Source of the DNA: Marinobacterium iners DSM 11526
GTDB taxonomy: Bacteria > Pseudomonadota > Gammaproteobacteria > Pseudomonadales > Balneatricaceae
Reading direction: 5' to 3'
DNA: 64,000 nt
NCBI RefSeq assembly: GCF_900107855.1
Contig: NZ_FNRJ01000013.1
Span: 56,482 to 120,481 of the forward strand
The translations under genes and the position numbers were made by a program. Below the pieces are notes generated by a model, which had not been told where the DNA came from, made no database searches, and worked only from the letters and a program-made list of their open reading frames with translations. Shown piece by piece: positions 19,051 to 29,841 of the stretch; position 1 is the first letter of the stretch, and each line of letters opens with the position of its first letter.

Positions 19051-20459
19051 CAGCCGTTGTGGTAAATCCATTCCAGCAGCTCACGTTCAAATGCCGTGAT
19101 CGGGCTGGGGCCGTGGAATTTTTCCGGCAGGCTGATACTGCTCAGCAGCAGTACAAATACATAGCGTTCACCTGAGGCCGTATCGATGTATCCGGCCAGA
19201 TTGCGGCTTCCGTTGACGGTGCCCGTTTTCGCCTTGATCGCTCCCTGCAACGGGGGTTGTCGTGTGCTGGCACGGTATTTCAGGGTACCGCTGGCACCCG
19301 AAACCGGCAGTGACTGGTAGCTGTGAAGTTCGGAGTGGGCAGCCAGCCAGCGCAGCAGGTTGGCCAGCTGGCGGGCCTGAATCAAATTGTCCCGTGACAG
19401 GCCTGAGCCGTCACTGAGAGCCGCCAGGTGCAGGTCAACACCGGTATGCTGTTGGATAATCGTTTTCATGGCGCGGACGCCGCTTGCAAAACTGCCGGCT
19501 TCACCGGAGTGGATCGGCAGGGTTTTAAGCAACAAGTCTGCAATCAGGTTGTCGGAACGCTGCAGGGTCTGTTGCAACAGTTCAGCCAACGGCGCTGACT
19601 GTACCTGCGCCAGCAGTTGCCAACCCGAACCCAGTGCCCCCGGCACAATATCGCCTCTTAGTACGATACCCTGTCGGCTGAGTTCCTGACGAATACGTGC
19701 CTTGCCGTGTGCAACAGGGTCGTTGATGGCAAACTTGAGCGGCAGTACATCACGCTGATCACTGATGCAGCCGCTGAGATGGTAACGGTTGCCAGGACCC
19801 AAGCGCGCTTCCAGTTCGCACAGCTGTTGTTCGATCTGTTCTTCTGGCAGCACCATTACGCTGGACGTGACTTCGATCGGCTGGTGGGCCGGCACAAAGA
19901 AGCGGGCGGGCTTACCGCTGCCGCGGCTATTCAGGCTGGCCTGAATACAGTTGCCTTCGAGGGTCAATGCCGCCACGGGTGCGCTGTAACATACGCCCAG
20001 ATTATTCCAGGGCCAGCCGTGGGCACGGTCGTAACCGCTGAAACGGCTGGTATCGAGCAGAATGTTTCCTTCTATTTCGCGTACACCTTGTTGGCGCAGT
20101 TGTGTCAGTAATTCACCCAGCTGGGCCACGCTCAGGTCAGGTGCGCCGGTGAATTCAAACAGCAGGTCACCCTGCCAGCGACCACCCTGCTGTTGGCCGC
20201 GTTGCCAAAGGCGAGTGGGAAAGCGGTAGTCCGGCCCCAGGGTCAGCTCGGCGGCTGTGGCGGTAAACAGTTTCAACGTGCTGGCCGGAGGCAGCAGAGT
20301 GTCGCCGCGATAATCGATCTCCAGGGCACCCGTTGTACTCAAGGGTGCCACCACAAGTGCCATCTGACTGCCTTCAGGTGCCAGATCAAGAATTTTTTTC
20401 CACTCCTGAGCATGGACAACAGGCGCCAGTAACAGCAGGATAAAAAGTCGCAACAGCAT
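19050..20459 (-). CDS. dacB: D-alanyl-D-alanine carboxypeptidase/endopeptidase, PBP4 family
   Basis: This periplasmic class C penicillin-binding protein trims peptidoglycan peptides and cuts cross-links. From the start at 20459 the protein is 469 residues with signal peptide MLLRLFILLLLAPVVHA. All three active-site motifs are present: STLK (Ser60, Lys63), SDN in RSDNLIADLLLK, and KTG in KAKTGTVNGS. An in-frame ATG at 20528 would hide the signal peptide. It is a single gene with its own terminator. Confidence 0.94.
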   Translation of the reverse strand: MLLRLFILLLLAPVVHAQEWKKILDLAPEGSQMALVVAPLSTTGALEIDYRGDTLLPPASTLKLFTATAAELTLGPDYRFPTRLWQRGQQQGGRWQGDLLFEFTGAPDLSVAQLGELLTQLRQQGVREIEGNILLDTSRFSGYDRAHGWPWNNLGVCYSAPVAALTLEGNCIQASLNSRGSGKPARFFVPAHQPIEVTSSVMVLPEEQIEQQLCELEARLGPGNRYHLSGCISDQRDVLPLKFAINDPVAHGKARIRQELSRQGIVLRGDIVPGALGSGWQLLAQVQSAPLAELLQQTLQRSDNLIADLLLKTLPIHSGEAGSFASGVRAMKTIIQQHTGVDLHLAALSDGSGLSRDNLIQARQLANLLRWLAAHSELHSYQSLPVSGASGTLKYRASTRQPPLQGAIKAKTGTVNGSRNLAGYIDTASGERYVFVLLLSSISLPEKFHGPSPITAFERELLEWIYHNG

Positions 20460-20558
20460 GGTGAGTCTGCCTTTTGTTTGAGCTGGGGAGTTGAATCGAA
20501 TAATAGGTGCATTGTGCCAGACCGCCACTGAACAAATACAGCGCTGAACGGAGTCGAA

Positions 20559-21149
20559 ATGAGCCCTGACATAGCTTCAAACCCCCTGATCCCTGAACTG
20601 CTGGCCCTGCTGAGGGCCCATCCGGACGGGATCAGCGAGTTCAGGCTGATGAAAGGGCTGGAAGCGCATCCTGCCTTTGCCGAACTGGCCGATGACTATC
20701 AGCTACGCCTGTTTCAGAAACACTTCATGATCATGCACGGTCTTTATACTTTGCAGACCCGCCTCTGGTACGAAGAACAACTGAGACTTGAAATTTCTCC
20801 GCTTAGTGTACGCTGCCATGCTGAACCGGTAGACAGTATCACCGAGCAGGCATCTGTCCCCGGAGCAGCCGATCCTCTGCGTGACTACTATCTTGACTGG
20901 ACGCAGCTGCAACACACCAGTGCACGAGATGTACAGCGCCTGCTGGCCGGTTTCATGGAGCAACTCGATCATCCCGGTGCGCGGCACAAGGCTCTGGAAA
21001 CACTGGAGCTTGACGCCGGTGCCAGCCAGGAAAAAATTCGCAGTCGTTACCGCCAACTGGCCGCTCAGCTTCACCCTGACAAAGGGGGAGACAGTGAGGC
21101 GTTCATTGAAGTTCGCCGTGCCTACGAACTGCTCCGCTCCGGCGGCTGA
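20559..21149 (+). CDS. DNAJ_related protein with C-terminal J domain
   Basis: The 196-residue protein has the N-terminal DNAJ_related domain (about residues 8-110) with FQKHFMIMHGLYTLQ and DPLRDYYLDWTQLQHTSARDVQRLL, then a short J domain (about 138-193) with HPDKGG, the tripeptide that stimulates DnaK ATPase. It is probably a DnaK co-chaperone with an unknown client. A second copy of the N-terminal domain, without J domain, lies at 29842-30225. It is divergent from dacB. Confidence 0.88.
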   Translation: MSPDIASNPLIPELLALLRAHPDGISEFRLMKGLEAHPAFAELADDYQLRLFQKHFMIMHGLYTLQTRLWYEEQLRLEISPLSVRCHAEPVDSITEQASVPGAADPLRDYYLDWTQLQHTSARDVQRLLAGFMEQLDHPGARHKALETLELDAGASQEKIRSRYRQLAAQLHPDKGGDSEAFIEVRRAYELLRSGG

Positions 21150-21279
21150 GCATGTAAAGATCTGTAAAAGCCGCTGCCGCTAAAGGAACAATCCTCTAAT
21201 ATAAGGCTCTCACGGGACTGGCTGGCGCACTCTATGATGCGCGCTGCCGGTTTGTATCCGTACGAAACAGGGAACCGAT

Positions 21280-22677
21280 GTGCGAATCCTACTCCTTTTA
21301 CCCATGCTGCTGGTGCTGAGCGCCTGCAGCAGCCCGCCAAAATTGATGTCGCCGCAACCCGAACTGCCCGACAACTGGACCAGCGCTGAAGGGAGCGACA
21401 CGGAACCGGTCTCGGAAGAGCTGCGTGGCTGGCTGGTGCAACTGAATGATCCACGTTTGCAGGAACTGGCGACGGAAGCCCTGGCGGCCAATCACGGACT
21501 GCAGGCCGCTCGGTACAATGTGAGTCGCAGCCGTGAAGCTGTGGATATAAGCCGTGCAGATCGGTTGCCTTCGCTGGCGCTTAATCTGGGCAGTACCCGC
21601 AGGGAAGACAGTGATCGGGTAGACTCCCTCGATTTCAGTATCAGCCTGGATCTGGATCTGTGGGGCCGACTCAGTGCGCGTCAGCGTCAGGCCCGACTTG
21701 ATCTGGCTGCGGCTGAAGCCGGGTTGCGACAACAGGAACAATCGCTGGTGGTCAAGCTTGGCACTCAGTGGTTTGCTCTGCAGGAAGCCCAGCTGCTGCT
21801 CGACCTGTACCGTCAGCGTCGTGACAATCTGGCACAGAATGTCGAGGTGATTGCATCCGGCTATCGCCAGGGGCTGAATGAGGCGTTGGACCTGTATCTG
21901 GCGCGTAACAACCTGCATGCCGAAAACGCCCGTGTTGAACAGCAAACTCAGCAATTGGCTGAAATTCGTCGTGAGCTGGAGTTGCTGCTCGGGCGCTATC
22001 CGTCCGCCCGGTTGATCGCAGAAGCCGCGTTGCCCTGGCTGGAGACTGACATACCGGCAGGTTTGCCGGCCGATGTGTTGACCCGTCGCCCCGATCTGCA
22101 GCAGCAGTGGCTGGAACTATTATCAGCCGATGCGGCTCTGGCCGCTGCCCACCGTGATCGCTTTCCCAGCCTTGGTCTGACCAGTACGGGCCTTGGGGGC
22201 AGCAGTGATGCCCTCAGTGATCTGTTGTCACTGGGCAACCTGAGCTGGAGCATAGGTGCGAGGCTGACGCAAACACTGTTCGATGCCGGTCGCAAGGCAT
22301 CGTTGCAGGATCAGGCGCTGGCGCGTCGGCAGGAGCTGGAACAACGCTGGCTGGAAGCAGTGTATGCCGCATTGGCCGAGGTGGAAAATGCATTGTCGCT
22401 TCGACAGAGTTTGCTCGAACGCCATGCGCAGTACCTTGAGGCTCAGCGCAATGCCGTGCATGCCGAAAACCTGGCCTTTGAGCAGTATCAGAAGGGCTTG
22501 ACCAGCTACACCACCGTTCTGGAAGCCCAGAGACGCTCCTTTGATGCCCAGACCAGTGTATTGGGGCTGCGCCGCCAGCTGCTCCAGAACCGGATCGAGC
22601 TGTATCGTGCGCTGGGCGGCACTTTTCAAACCGACCTTCCAACAACAGAGCCTGAGCAGGAGCCTGCCGGACAATGA
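21280..22677 (+). CDS. Outer-membrane efflux lipoprotein, TolC/NodT family
   Basis: This 465-residue outer-membrane channel of a tripartite pump starts at a GTG (21280) preceded by AGGGA. The N-terminus is a lipoprotein signal (LLLLPMLLVLSACSS). Two outer-membrane efflux domains with long helices follow (LSLGNLSWSIGARLTQTLFDAGRK is a typical strand and turn). Its stop overlaps the start of the adaptor gene by 4 bases (ATGA), marking an operon. Confidence 0.93.
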   Translation: MRILLLLPMLLVLSACSSPPKLMSPQPELPDNWTSAEGSDTEPVSEELRGWLVQLNDPRLQELATEALAANHGLQAARYNVSRSREAVDISRADRLPSLALNLGSTRREDSDRVDSLDFSISLDLDLWGRLSARQRQARLDLAAAEAGLRQQEQSLVVKLGTQWFALQEAQLLLDLYRQRRDNLAQNVEVIASGYRQGLNEALDLYLARNNLHAENARVEQQTQQLAEIRRELELLLGRYPSARLIAEAALPWLETDIPAGLPADVLTRRPDLQQQWLELLSADAALAAAHRDRFPSLGLTSTGLGGSSDALSDLLSLGNLSWSIGARLTQTLFDAGRKASLQDQALARRQELEQRWLEAVYAALAEVENALSLRQSLLERHAQYLEAQRNAVHAENLAFEQYQKGLTSYTTVLEAQRRSFDAQTSVLGLRRQLLQNRIELYRALGGTFQTDLPTTEPEQEPAGQ

Positions 22678-23900
22678 TCAAACGTATTCTTCCCCTGATC
22701 GTCATTCTGGTAATGGCCACACTCGGTTGGCTTATATACAGCAATCCACCTGAAGTGCACCGTGGTAAGCCGCCGCAACCGGCCAGAATCAATGTAGATA
22801 CCCAAACCATTGCTGCTGCTCCCTACCGGGTGATGATCGAAAGCTACGGTCGCATTCGGCCACGTACCCAAAGCACTCTGCAACCGCAGGTTAGCGGTGA
22901 GGTTGTCTGGCTGGCCGCTGATTTCCGTGCTGGAGGCTTTTTCGAGAAGGGTGAAGAGCTGATCCGGCTAGATAGCCGTGACTATGCGGCCGAAGTGGCG
23001 CAGGCTGAAGCCAGCGTGATCAGTGCCCGACAGCAACTGGCCGAAGAACAGGCACGGGCTGACCAGGCCGCTGCAGACTGGGAGCGTCTGGGGAACTCCG
23101 GGCAAGCACCGGCACTGGTGTTGCGCAAGCCTCAACTGGCCAGTGCCCGTGCCAGTCTGGCGTCGGCCGAGGCGGTGTTGGCCAAAGCGCGGCTTAATCT
23201 GGAACGGACCCGCATCCGTGCCCCCTATGCCGGCCGTGTACTGGAAAAAAGTGTTGATTTGGGGCAGGTGGTGTCCAGCAATACCACCCTTGCCGAGATC
23301 TACGCAGTGGACTATCTCGAAGTGCGTCTGCCGTTGCAGAGTCGTGATCTTGGCTTTGTGGATCTGCCCGAAGAATATCGCTTTGACCAGACCGGTGGCA
23401 CACAGCCACGGGTGGAGCTGATCTCTGATCTGGTCCAGCGTGAAGTTTGGAGCGGCCGTATTGTGCAGACGGAAGGCGCTATCGATGCCACCAGCCGTCA
23501 GTTACATGTGCTGGCGCAGCTGGATGACCCCTATGGCGAGAAAGCAGTTGATCGGGTTCCGCTGAAAGTGGGTCAGTACGTCACTGCGCGCATCGAGGGG
23601 CGGGAAATTCCGGATGCAATCGTGATTCCCAACCGTGCCATCTATCAGGGCAGTTATGTCTACCGTGTTGAGAACGGTGTACTGCAGCGTCAGCCGATCC
23701 GCATTGACTGGCAGAATGAGACCGAGGCCTTGATTGGCGAGGGGCTTGAGCCCGGTGACGAACTGGTGCTGACGTCGCTCGGTCAGGTGATTTCAGGTAC
23801 TCCGGTCAAAATCCGTGGTGCGGCCAAGCCTGAATCGGAACAACCCTCCGAAGGGCCTGCAGTACAAGGTCAGCGCCGTGCAGCAGGAGAACAGCCATGA
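22674..23900 (+). CDS. RND efflux periplasmic adaptor (membrane fusion protein)
   Basis: This 408-residue adaptor has an N-terminal membrane anchor (ILPLIVILVMATLGWLIYS), a lipoyl/barrel-sandwich split by a coiled-coil hairpin (about residues 100-165, Ala/Glu/Gln-rich), and beta-barrel and membrane-proximal domains. It links the inner-membrane RND pump to the outer-membrane channel. It overlaps both neighbours by 4 bases (ATGA). Confidence 0.93.
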   Translation: MIKRILPLIVILVMATLGWLIYSNPPEVHRGKPPQPARINVDTQTIAAAPYRVMIESYGRIRPRTQSTLQPQVSGEVVWLAADFRAGGFFEKGEELIRLDSRDYAAEVAQAEASVISARQQLAEEQARADQAAADWERLGNSGQAPALVLRKPQLASARASLASAEAVLAKARLNLERTRIRAPYAGRVLEKSVDLGQVVSSNTTLAEIYAVDYLEVRLPLQSRDLGFVDLPEEYRFDQTGGTQPRVELISDLVQREVWSGRIVQTEGAIDATSRQLHVLAQLDDPYGEKAVDRVPLKVGQYVTARIEGREIPDAIVIPNRAIYQGSYVYRVENGVLQRQPIRIDWQNETEALIGEGLEPGDELVLTSLGQVISGTPVKIRGAAKPESEQPSEGPAVQGQRRAAGEQP

Positions 23901-26900
23901 TCGCCTGGTTCGCACGCAACCATGTGGCCGCCAACCTGCTGATGGTCACCATTCTCTTCACCGGTTTGATGTCACTCAAATACAATATTCCGCTGGAGGT
24001 TTTTCCCAGTTTCGAGACCGACACCATCAGTGTCAATGTCAGTCTGCGCGGCGCAACTCCTGAAGATGCCGAGCTGAGTCTTGCAACCCGGGTCGAGGAG
24101 GCGGTCAGTGATCTGGAAGGGGTGAAACAGATCAACAGCCGTTCAGTGGAAGGGGGGGCGACGATCACGATCGAAGTCGACAGCGGCTACGATGCCCGTG
24201 AGTTGTTGGCGGATGTGAAGTCACGCGTGGATGAAATTGGCACTTTCCCCAGTGAGGCGGATCAACCGGTCATCTCACTGGCCACTTTCAAGCGTGACGT
24301 GATTACGGTCGCCGTCGCCGGAGAGCTGAGTGAACAGGAGCTGCGCGGCTATGCCGAGCGGGTGCGTGATGATCTGTTGCGCACGCCGGGGATCACTCAG
24401 GTCGAGCTGGACGGGGTACGCAACTACGAGATCGCTATCGAGCTTTCACAGGATCAGCTGCGCGCCTACGATCTGACGCTGTCGGAAGTGGCCGAGCGGA
24501 TCGGCAACAGCTCACTGGATCTCTCAGCCGGCAACATCCGCACCGATGGCGGCGATATTCTGATCCGGTCCAAGGGGCAGGCGTACTATCGTGACCAGTT
24601 TGAGCCGTTGGTCATCAAGGCCAACACCGATGGCAGTTTGCTGCGACTGAGGGATATCGCCAACGTGACCGATGGCTTTGAAGAGTCGGCGTTGCGTACC
24701 CGGTTTAACGGCAAACCTGCAGCAATGCTGGATGTCTATCGTGTCGGTGATCAAAGTGCCATCGAAGTGGCCGACAAGGTCAAGGCCTATGTTCATAAGC
24801 AGCAGGCCAACCTGCCGCAGGGGCTGGAGCTGAGTTACTGGGGCGACGGTTCACTGCTGGTCAAAAGCCGCATCAAAACGCTGACCACAAACGCACTGCA
24901 GGGCGGCATCCTGGTGTTGCTGCTGCTGACTTTGTTCCTGCGCCCCTCCATCGCGTTCTGGGTGTTTATCGGTATACCGGTGAGTTTTATGGGCGCCTTT
25001 CTGGTTATGCCACTGTTCGGCGTTACCCTGAACGTGCTGTCACTGTTCGGCTTTATTCTGGTACTGGGGATTGTGGTGGATGATGCCATCGTCACTGGTG
25101 AGAACATCTACAGTCACCTGCGCAATGCCGAGTCCGGTCTGCAGGCATCCATTCGTGGCACACAGGAAGTAGCGGTACCGGTGACCTTCGGTGTGCTGAC
25201 CACGGTTGCAGCATTCTTGCCAATTGGCTTTATCGAGGGTGCCCGTGGTGCGCTGTTCGCCCAGATACCGGTCGTTGTTATTCCGGTGCTACTGTTTTCG
25301 CTGATCGAATCCAAGTTCGTATTGCCGGCCCACTTGAAGCACCTCAAGCTGCGTCAGAACGAAGTTGAACAGCAGGGAAGGCTGTCGCAGATGCAGCAGC
25401 GTTTTGCCGATGGTTTTGAGCGCATGATTCTCAAGTATTATCAGCCGTTGCTGGCGCTGAGCCTGAAACATCGACTGACTACACTGGCGCTGTTCAGCGG
25501 CGTGTTCATTCTGATACTGGCCTTTATTCTGTCGGGCTGGACACGCTTCGTGTTTTTCCCGCGGGTTGAAGCGGATACGGCGCGCGCTTCACTGACGATG
25601 CCCAGCGGTACCCCCTTTGAAGTGACCGACCGCCATATCGTGCGGATGGTCGAAGCGGCTCGGGCACTGCAGGAGGACTACCGGGATCCGAATACCGGTG
25701 AAAGTGTGATCATGAATATATTTTCCACTACCGGTGCCGGTGGCAGTGCCGAAACGGGCCGAATTCGCTTTGAGCTGCAGCCGGCTGAAGAGCGGGAGCA
25801 GGAGGTGAGCGCTTCGACACTCATTAACGAATGGCGTGAGCGAATCGGGCCGATCCCCGGAGCCGAGACGCTGACTTTCAGAGCGGAAATAGGGCGAGCC
25901 AGTGACCCGGTCAGCATCGAGTTGCGCTCGGGAGATGTGGATGATCTGCGTGCCATGGCGCAGCAGGTAAAGGCGCGACTGGAAACCTATCCCACCCTGT
26001 TTGATATCGCCGATAACCTGTCAGACGGCAAGGAAGAGCTGCAGCTGGAGCTGACACCACAGGCTCATCTGCTTGGCCTGACTCGCAGTGACATCATTCG
26101 TCAGGTGCGGCAGAACTTTTTCGGTATCGAGGTGCAGCGGGTACAGCGTGGCCGAGACGATGTAAGGGTGATGGTACGTTTGCCGCTGGAAGAGCGTCAG
26201 GCGATTGCCGGCCTCAAGGGGATTCTGATCAACACCCCGGGTGCCGGGCAGGTACCGTTGGATGAAGTGGCGCAGCTGGTGCCGGGCAAAAGCCCTTCGG
26301 CCATCTACCGTGTTGACCAGTATCGTACCGCCAATGTGGTCGCCGATATGGACAAGGTCAACACCAATACCACGGTGCTGAATCGCGATCTAAACGAATT
26401 TTTGACTGAGCTGGTGCTGCAATATCCCGGTGCAGAATTTAGCCTTGAAGGGGAGGCCGAAGAGCAGCGGGAGTCCTTTGCCTCGCTGGCACTGGGGCTG
26501 GCATTCGTGTTTTTCGTGATCTACAGCCTGTTGGCAATCCCGTTCCGCTCCTACCTGCAACCGCTGATTGTGATGTCGGTGATTCCTTTTGGCGCCATTG
26601 GAGCGATTGTTGGTCACTGGATCATGGGGATGGACCTGACCATCATGAGCCTGCTGGGGTTGATGGCTCTGATTGGCGTAGTGGTGAACGACAGCCTGGT
26701 ACTGGTGGACTTCACCAACCAGCGGCGCAAGGAGCTGCAGGCGGGAGGAGAGCACTCACACTTCGAGGCAACGCGACAGGCGGTGCTGGTTGCGGGGGTT
26801 GCACGCTTCCGACCTGTGATGCTGACTTCGCTCACTACTTTTATCGGCTTAATGCCACTGTTGTTTGAAAAGGCGGTGCAGGCCCAGTTCCTGATCCCGA

Positions 26901-27043
26901 TGGCAGTTTCGTTGGGCTTCGGCATCATCTTTGCGACGGTCGTCACATTGATCATGGTGCCGGTCAACTTCATGCTGTTGGAAGATCTGCGCAGACTCGG
27001 GCGTCGACTGGCGAAGCGCCCCGAGCCTGTCAGCACTCACTGA
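23897..27043 (+). CDS. RND-superfamily efflux permease
   Basis: This 1048-residue inner-membrane pump of the AcrB/MexK-like RND superfamily has twelve predicted membrane segments in two repeats, each followed by a large periplasmic loop. TM4 carries GIVVDDAIVTGENI with the proton-relay aspartates. The N-terminus MIAWFARNHVAANLLM and the PLEVFPSF segment are typical of this branch. Substrates cannot be predicted, and no dedicated regulator gene is adjacent. It ends 4 bases from the convergent DUF2339 gene. Confidence 0.94.
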   Translation: MIAWFARNHVAANLLMVTILFTGLMSLKYNIPLEVFPSFETDTISVNVSLRGATPEDAELSLATRVEEAVSDLEGVKQINSRSVEGGATITIEVDSGYDARELLADVKSRVDEIGTFPSEADQPVISLATFKRDVITVAVAGELSEQELRGYAERVRDDLLRTPGITQVELDGVRNYEIAIELSQDQLRAYDLTLSEVAERIGNSSLDLSAGNIRTDGGDILIRSKGQAYYRDQFEPLVIKANTDGSLLRLRDIANVTDGFEESALRTRFNGKPAAMLDVYRVGDQSAIEVADKVKAYVHKQQANLPQGLELSYWGDGSLLVKSRIKTLTTNALQGGILVLLLLTLFLRPSIAFWVFIGIPVSFMGAFLVMPLFGVTLNVLSLFGFILVLGIVVDDAIVTGENIYSHLRNAESGLQASIRGTQEVAVPVTFGVLTTVAAFLPIGFIEGARGALFAQIPVVVIPVLLFSLIESKFVLPAHLKHLKLRQNEVEQQGRLSQMQQRFADGFERMILKYYQPLLALSLKHRLTTLALFSGVFILILAFILSGWTRFVFFPRVEADTARASLTMPSGTPFEVTDRHIVRMVEAARALQEDYRDPNTGESVIMNIFSTTGAGGSAETGRIRFELQPAEEREQEVSASTLINEWRERIGPIPGAETLTFRAEIGRASDPVSIELRSGDVDDLRAMAQQVKARLETYPTLFDIADNLSDGKEELQLELTPQAHLLGLTRSDIIRQVRQNFFGIEVQRVQRGRDDVRVMVRLPLEERQAIAGLKGILINTPGAGQVPLDEVAQLVPGKSPSAIYRVDQYRTANVVADMDKVNTNTTVLNRDLNEFLTELVLQYPGAEFSLEGEAEEQRESFASLALGLAFVFFVIYSLLAIPFRSYLQPLIVMSVIPFGAIGAIVGHWIMGMDLTIMSLLGLMALIGVVVNDSLVLVDFTNQRRKELQAGGEHSHFEATRQAVLVAGVARFRPVMLTSLTTFIGLMPLLFEKAVQAQFLIPMAVSLGFGIIFATVVTLIMVPVNFMLLEDLRRLGRRLAKRPEPVSTH

Positions 27044-27047
27044 CCCT

Positions 27048-29735
27048 TCACGAGCCCGCTCCGGTCCGAGGGGCAGGCTCATGCGGCAGGTCTTCTGCCG
27101 GCGTTAGCCGTTGATGCAGCCATGCCAACGCCAGCAGTCCCAACCCTAGCCCCATGAAGGAGGCTACCCGCCAGAGCCCTGTCAGGTCTGACATGTCGAT
27201 CAGGAATAGCTTGGCGACCACAACCAGCAGCAATGCCATTCCACTGCGGTAGAGTGTCCGACTGTGGAGCCAACTTCCCCCCAGCAGTGCTGCCGAGGCC
27301 AATAGCAGCCAGATGGCGGAGTAGGTGTACAGCTCGCCATCCGGAGTCGGTCTGGCCAGACTCAGTTCACCCTGCCACAGGTGGCGGATTTCCATGGAGA
27401 TGAACAGCAGCAGGCTCAGCCCGGCGGCCAGTCCTGCCCAGCGACCTATTGCTGCAGGTAGCTGTCGCCATAGCAGTACCAGCAACAACGAGGGGGCACC
27501 GTAACTGATCAGCAGCAGGTTCCACAGCGGGGTGCCACTGATCTCGGTACCGCTCCAGAGCGGGTTGAAAATTAGTAAAACCCATATCAGGTGATTGGCG
27601 GCTGCAGCGAGCAAATGGAGTGTTGCGATCACCTGATAGAAACGTGTCAGATGCTGGCTGAGTCGCGCACGCCATAGGTAGATGCAACCGGCACTGCCCC
27701 AGATCAGGGTGTTTAGGCTGGCTTCCAGAAAACTGTATTCCTGCCGGAAAATATCGCCATCATACAGCCACCAGCGGACTTCGGCTGCCAGCGTGAGTAT
27801 CAGCAGGTGGGCTGCACCGCCCTGTAGCCAGGCAGTCATTTTTACATCACTTCGCAGAATCCAGGCAGCGGCGGCAGCACAGGCGCTGGCGCCACCGTAG
27901 GTCCAGAGTGACCAGTGGCTGTCGTTGGCATAGCTCAACAGCCAGGGGTTGAAGGTCAATCGGCATACTACGATGGCGAGCACCAGCCGAATAACCCAGG
28001 GCAACCACTGCAGCTGGTATCGACGTTGCAGCAACGACAGGCTGATTAACTGAACGGCCAGTGCCAGTGTCAGTGTCGCATCCACCAGCCAGATAACGGC
28101 TGCCAGCGACAGTCCCAGGTGGGCACTGCTGATCAGCAGTACTCGCACCAGGTCGCTGCCGGGCTGCTGCAGGGCGATTCGTGACAGAGCCAGGTAGATC
28201 AGCCCCAGTATTAATGCGGCACCGCCCCAGGCCCAGTCACTGCTGAAAGCGGTAAACAGGTAATAGCTCAGTGCCAGCATCAGCAACGGCGTAAAACAGC
28301 CGAGGCCGATCCAGAAGGCGGCATGTTGCACCCGCCTGAACACCAGCCATGCAGGGCCTGCCGTGAACAGAATGGTCAGCATTACAAAGCGGGAGACCAG
28401 TGCGGCCTGAGTGGTTGCATCGGGAGCTGTAAACAGTAGCTGATCGCCGAAATAACTCAGCATCGGCATCACCACAGCCAGCGCGGTTGTTGCCAGTATC
28501 AGTGCCGGCAGCGGGTTGAAAAGTGAGCGCCGGCTTGCGGCCAGCAATAACAGTGCAGGCAGTAGCAGCAGAGTGAGGTAACTGCTGGCATGGACGGTTT
28601 CAAGTGCCAGTGTGTAACCCTGAGCCAATACGATCAGAATCAGGGTTGGCAATACCGGCCAATGGCGTTGGCTACGAACCTGATGCAACAGATCGAGCCA
28701 GCGGTTGGCAGCGGGCCCTGTCTGTTGCAGCAGCCAGTCCTGAGCGGGTACGGCAAGAAACAGATACGCCAACCCCAGCAGATAAAGCGAGCGCACCCCG
28801 TCAGCAGGTGTAGTGGCAAGACTTAAACCCCACCAACCGAGACTGCCGATGATGACACCTGCCCAGAGCCAAAGGCGTTCCACATAGGCCAGTAACCAGA
28901 GCGAAAACAGTGTCAGGATGCTGATGTAGACCAGTGCCAGTTCGATCTGCCCAGAACCCGTGCTGACCAGAATGGGTACCAGATAGCCGCCCAACATGCC
29001 CAGTGCTGCCAGCACGGGCCCGTGCCTCAGGGCAAGTGCCAGTGTGGCAAAGGACACCAGCGCCATGCCCGCGAAGATCAATCCGGGTGAAATACTCTCC
29101 AGCAGCTTGAAAGCGGCAAAGAGTGCGGCATACAGGATGATACTGGCTCCACCGGCAAGCGCTGCGAATACATCGTTCTGGCCGCGTTTGCGCCTGAGCC
29201 ACTCGGCCAGACCATGCAATCCCATACCTGCGATCATTGATAGAATGACCCGCGTTTCAGGCCCCATCAGCCCCTGCTCGATGGAGTAGTGCACCATGAA
29301 CACTCCGGCAAGGCCGACACAGATGCCACCCAGCCAGATCATCCAGTTTTCTTTAAGGCTGTCAGTTAAGCGTCTAACCAGCCCTGCCTGCGATTGAGAT
29401 GGCGGTTTGTCAGGCGTTGGGCGCGATGAAGATGGTGCGGCTGAAGCTGCAGAAGTTGAGGTGATGATGCCCCAGTTGGCATCTGCCGGGGGCTCATGTA
29501 CAGGTGGTATGGGTGCTGCTGTTTGAGCGGCTGAAGCTGGCCGTTTTTCCTGATCAGGTTGTGAAGTGCTTGTTGACGGATGGGAGTCCTGTTGCGTCAG
29601 CGCCTTCAGCTGGTGTTGCAGCTGACTTACCTGTTCACGCAGTTGGCGGGTCACCACCCAGGCTCGAATGCCAAGGCCTGCGCCGACCAGCAAAAACAGG
29701 GGGAGGGCCAGAAAAAGCAGCCAGAGTTCATCCAT
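27048..29735 (-). CDS. DUF2339 polytopic membrane protein
   Basis: This 895-residue protein starts at 29735 (MDELWLLFLALPLFLLVGAG) with one N-terminal membrane segment, a coiled coil (LREQVSQLQHQLKALTQQD), a Pro/Ser/Thr-rich linker (about residues 55-115) and then some 24 or more closely packed membrane segments. This is the DUF2339 architecture of large proteins of unknown function. An in-frame ATG at 29789 lacks support. It is divergent from the J-less DNAJ_related gene. Confidence 0.85.
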   Translation of the reverse strand: MDELWLLFLALPLFLLVGAGLGIRAWVVTRQLREQVSQLQHQLKALTQQDSHPSTSTSQPDQEKRPASAAQTAAPIPPVHEPPADANWGIITSTSAASAAPSSSRPTPDKPPSQSQAGLVRRLTDSLKENWMIWLGGICVGLAGVFMVHYSIEQGLMGPETRVILSMIAGMGLHGLAEWLRRKRGQNDVFAALAGGASIILYAALFAAFKLLESISPGLIFAGMALVSFATLALALRHGPVLAALGMLGGYLVPILVSTGSGQIELALVYISILTLFSLWLLAYVERLWLWAGVIIGSLGWWGLSLATTPADGVRSLYLLGLAYLFLAVPAQDWLLQQTGPAANRWLDLLHQVRSQRHWPVLPTLILIVLAQGYTLALETVHASSYLTLLLLPALLLLAASRRSLFNPLPALILATTALAVVMPMLSYFGDQLLFTAPDATTQAALVSRFVMLTILFTAGPAWLVFRRVQHAAFWIGLGCFTPLLMLALSYYLFTAFSSDWAWGGAALILGLIYLALSRIALQQPGSDLVRVLLISSAHLGLSLAAVIWLVDATLTLALAVQLISLSLLQRRYQLQWLPWVIRLVLAIVVCRLTFNPWLLSYANDSHWSLWTYGGASACAAAAAWILRSDVKMTAWLQGGAAHLLILTLAAEVRWWLYDGDIFRQEYSFLEASLNTLIWGSAGCIYLWRARLSQHLTRFYQVIATLHLLAAAANHLIWVLLIFNPLWSGTEISGTPLWNLLLISYGAPSLLLVLLWRQLPAAIGRWAGLAAGLSLLLFISMEIRHLWQGELSLARPTPDGELYTYSAIWLLLASAALLGGSWLHSRTLYRSGMALLLVVVAKLFLIDMSDLTGLWRVASFMGLGLGLLALAWLHQRLTPAEDLPHEPAPRTGAGS

Positions 29736-29841
29736 ACTTGACCTCGCACATATCCTTTGTCTGCCGTATTGCCGGCGCTGGAATCTCATTGACTATAATG
29801 CAACAGGTCCTATACAGAAAGACAGGTGCAGAAGGTGTCGC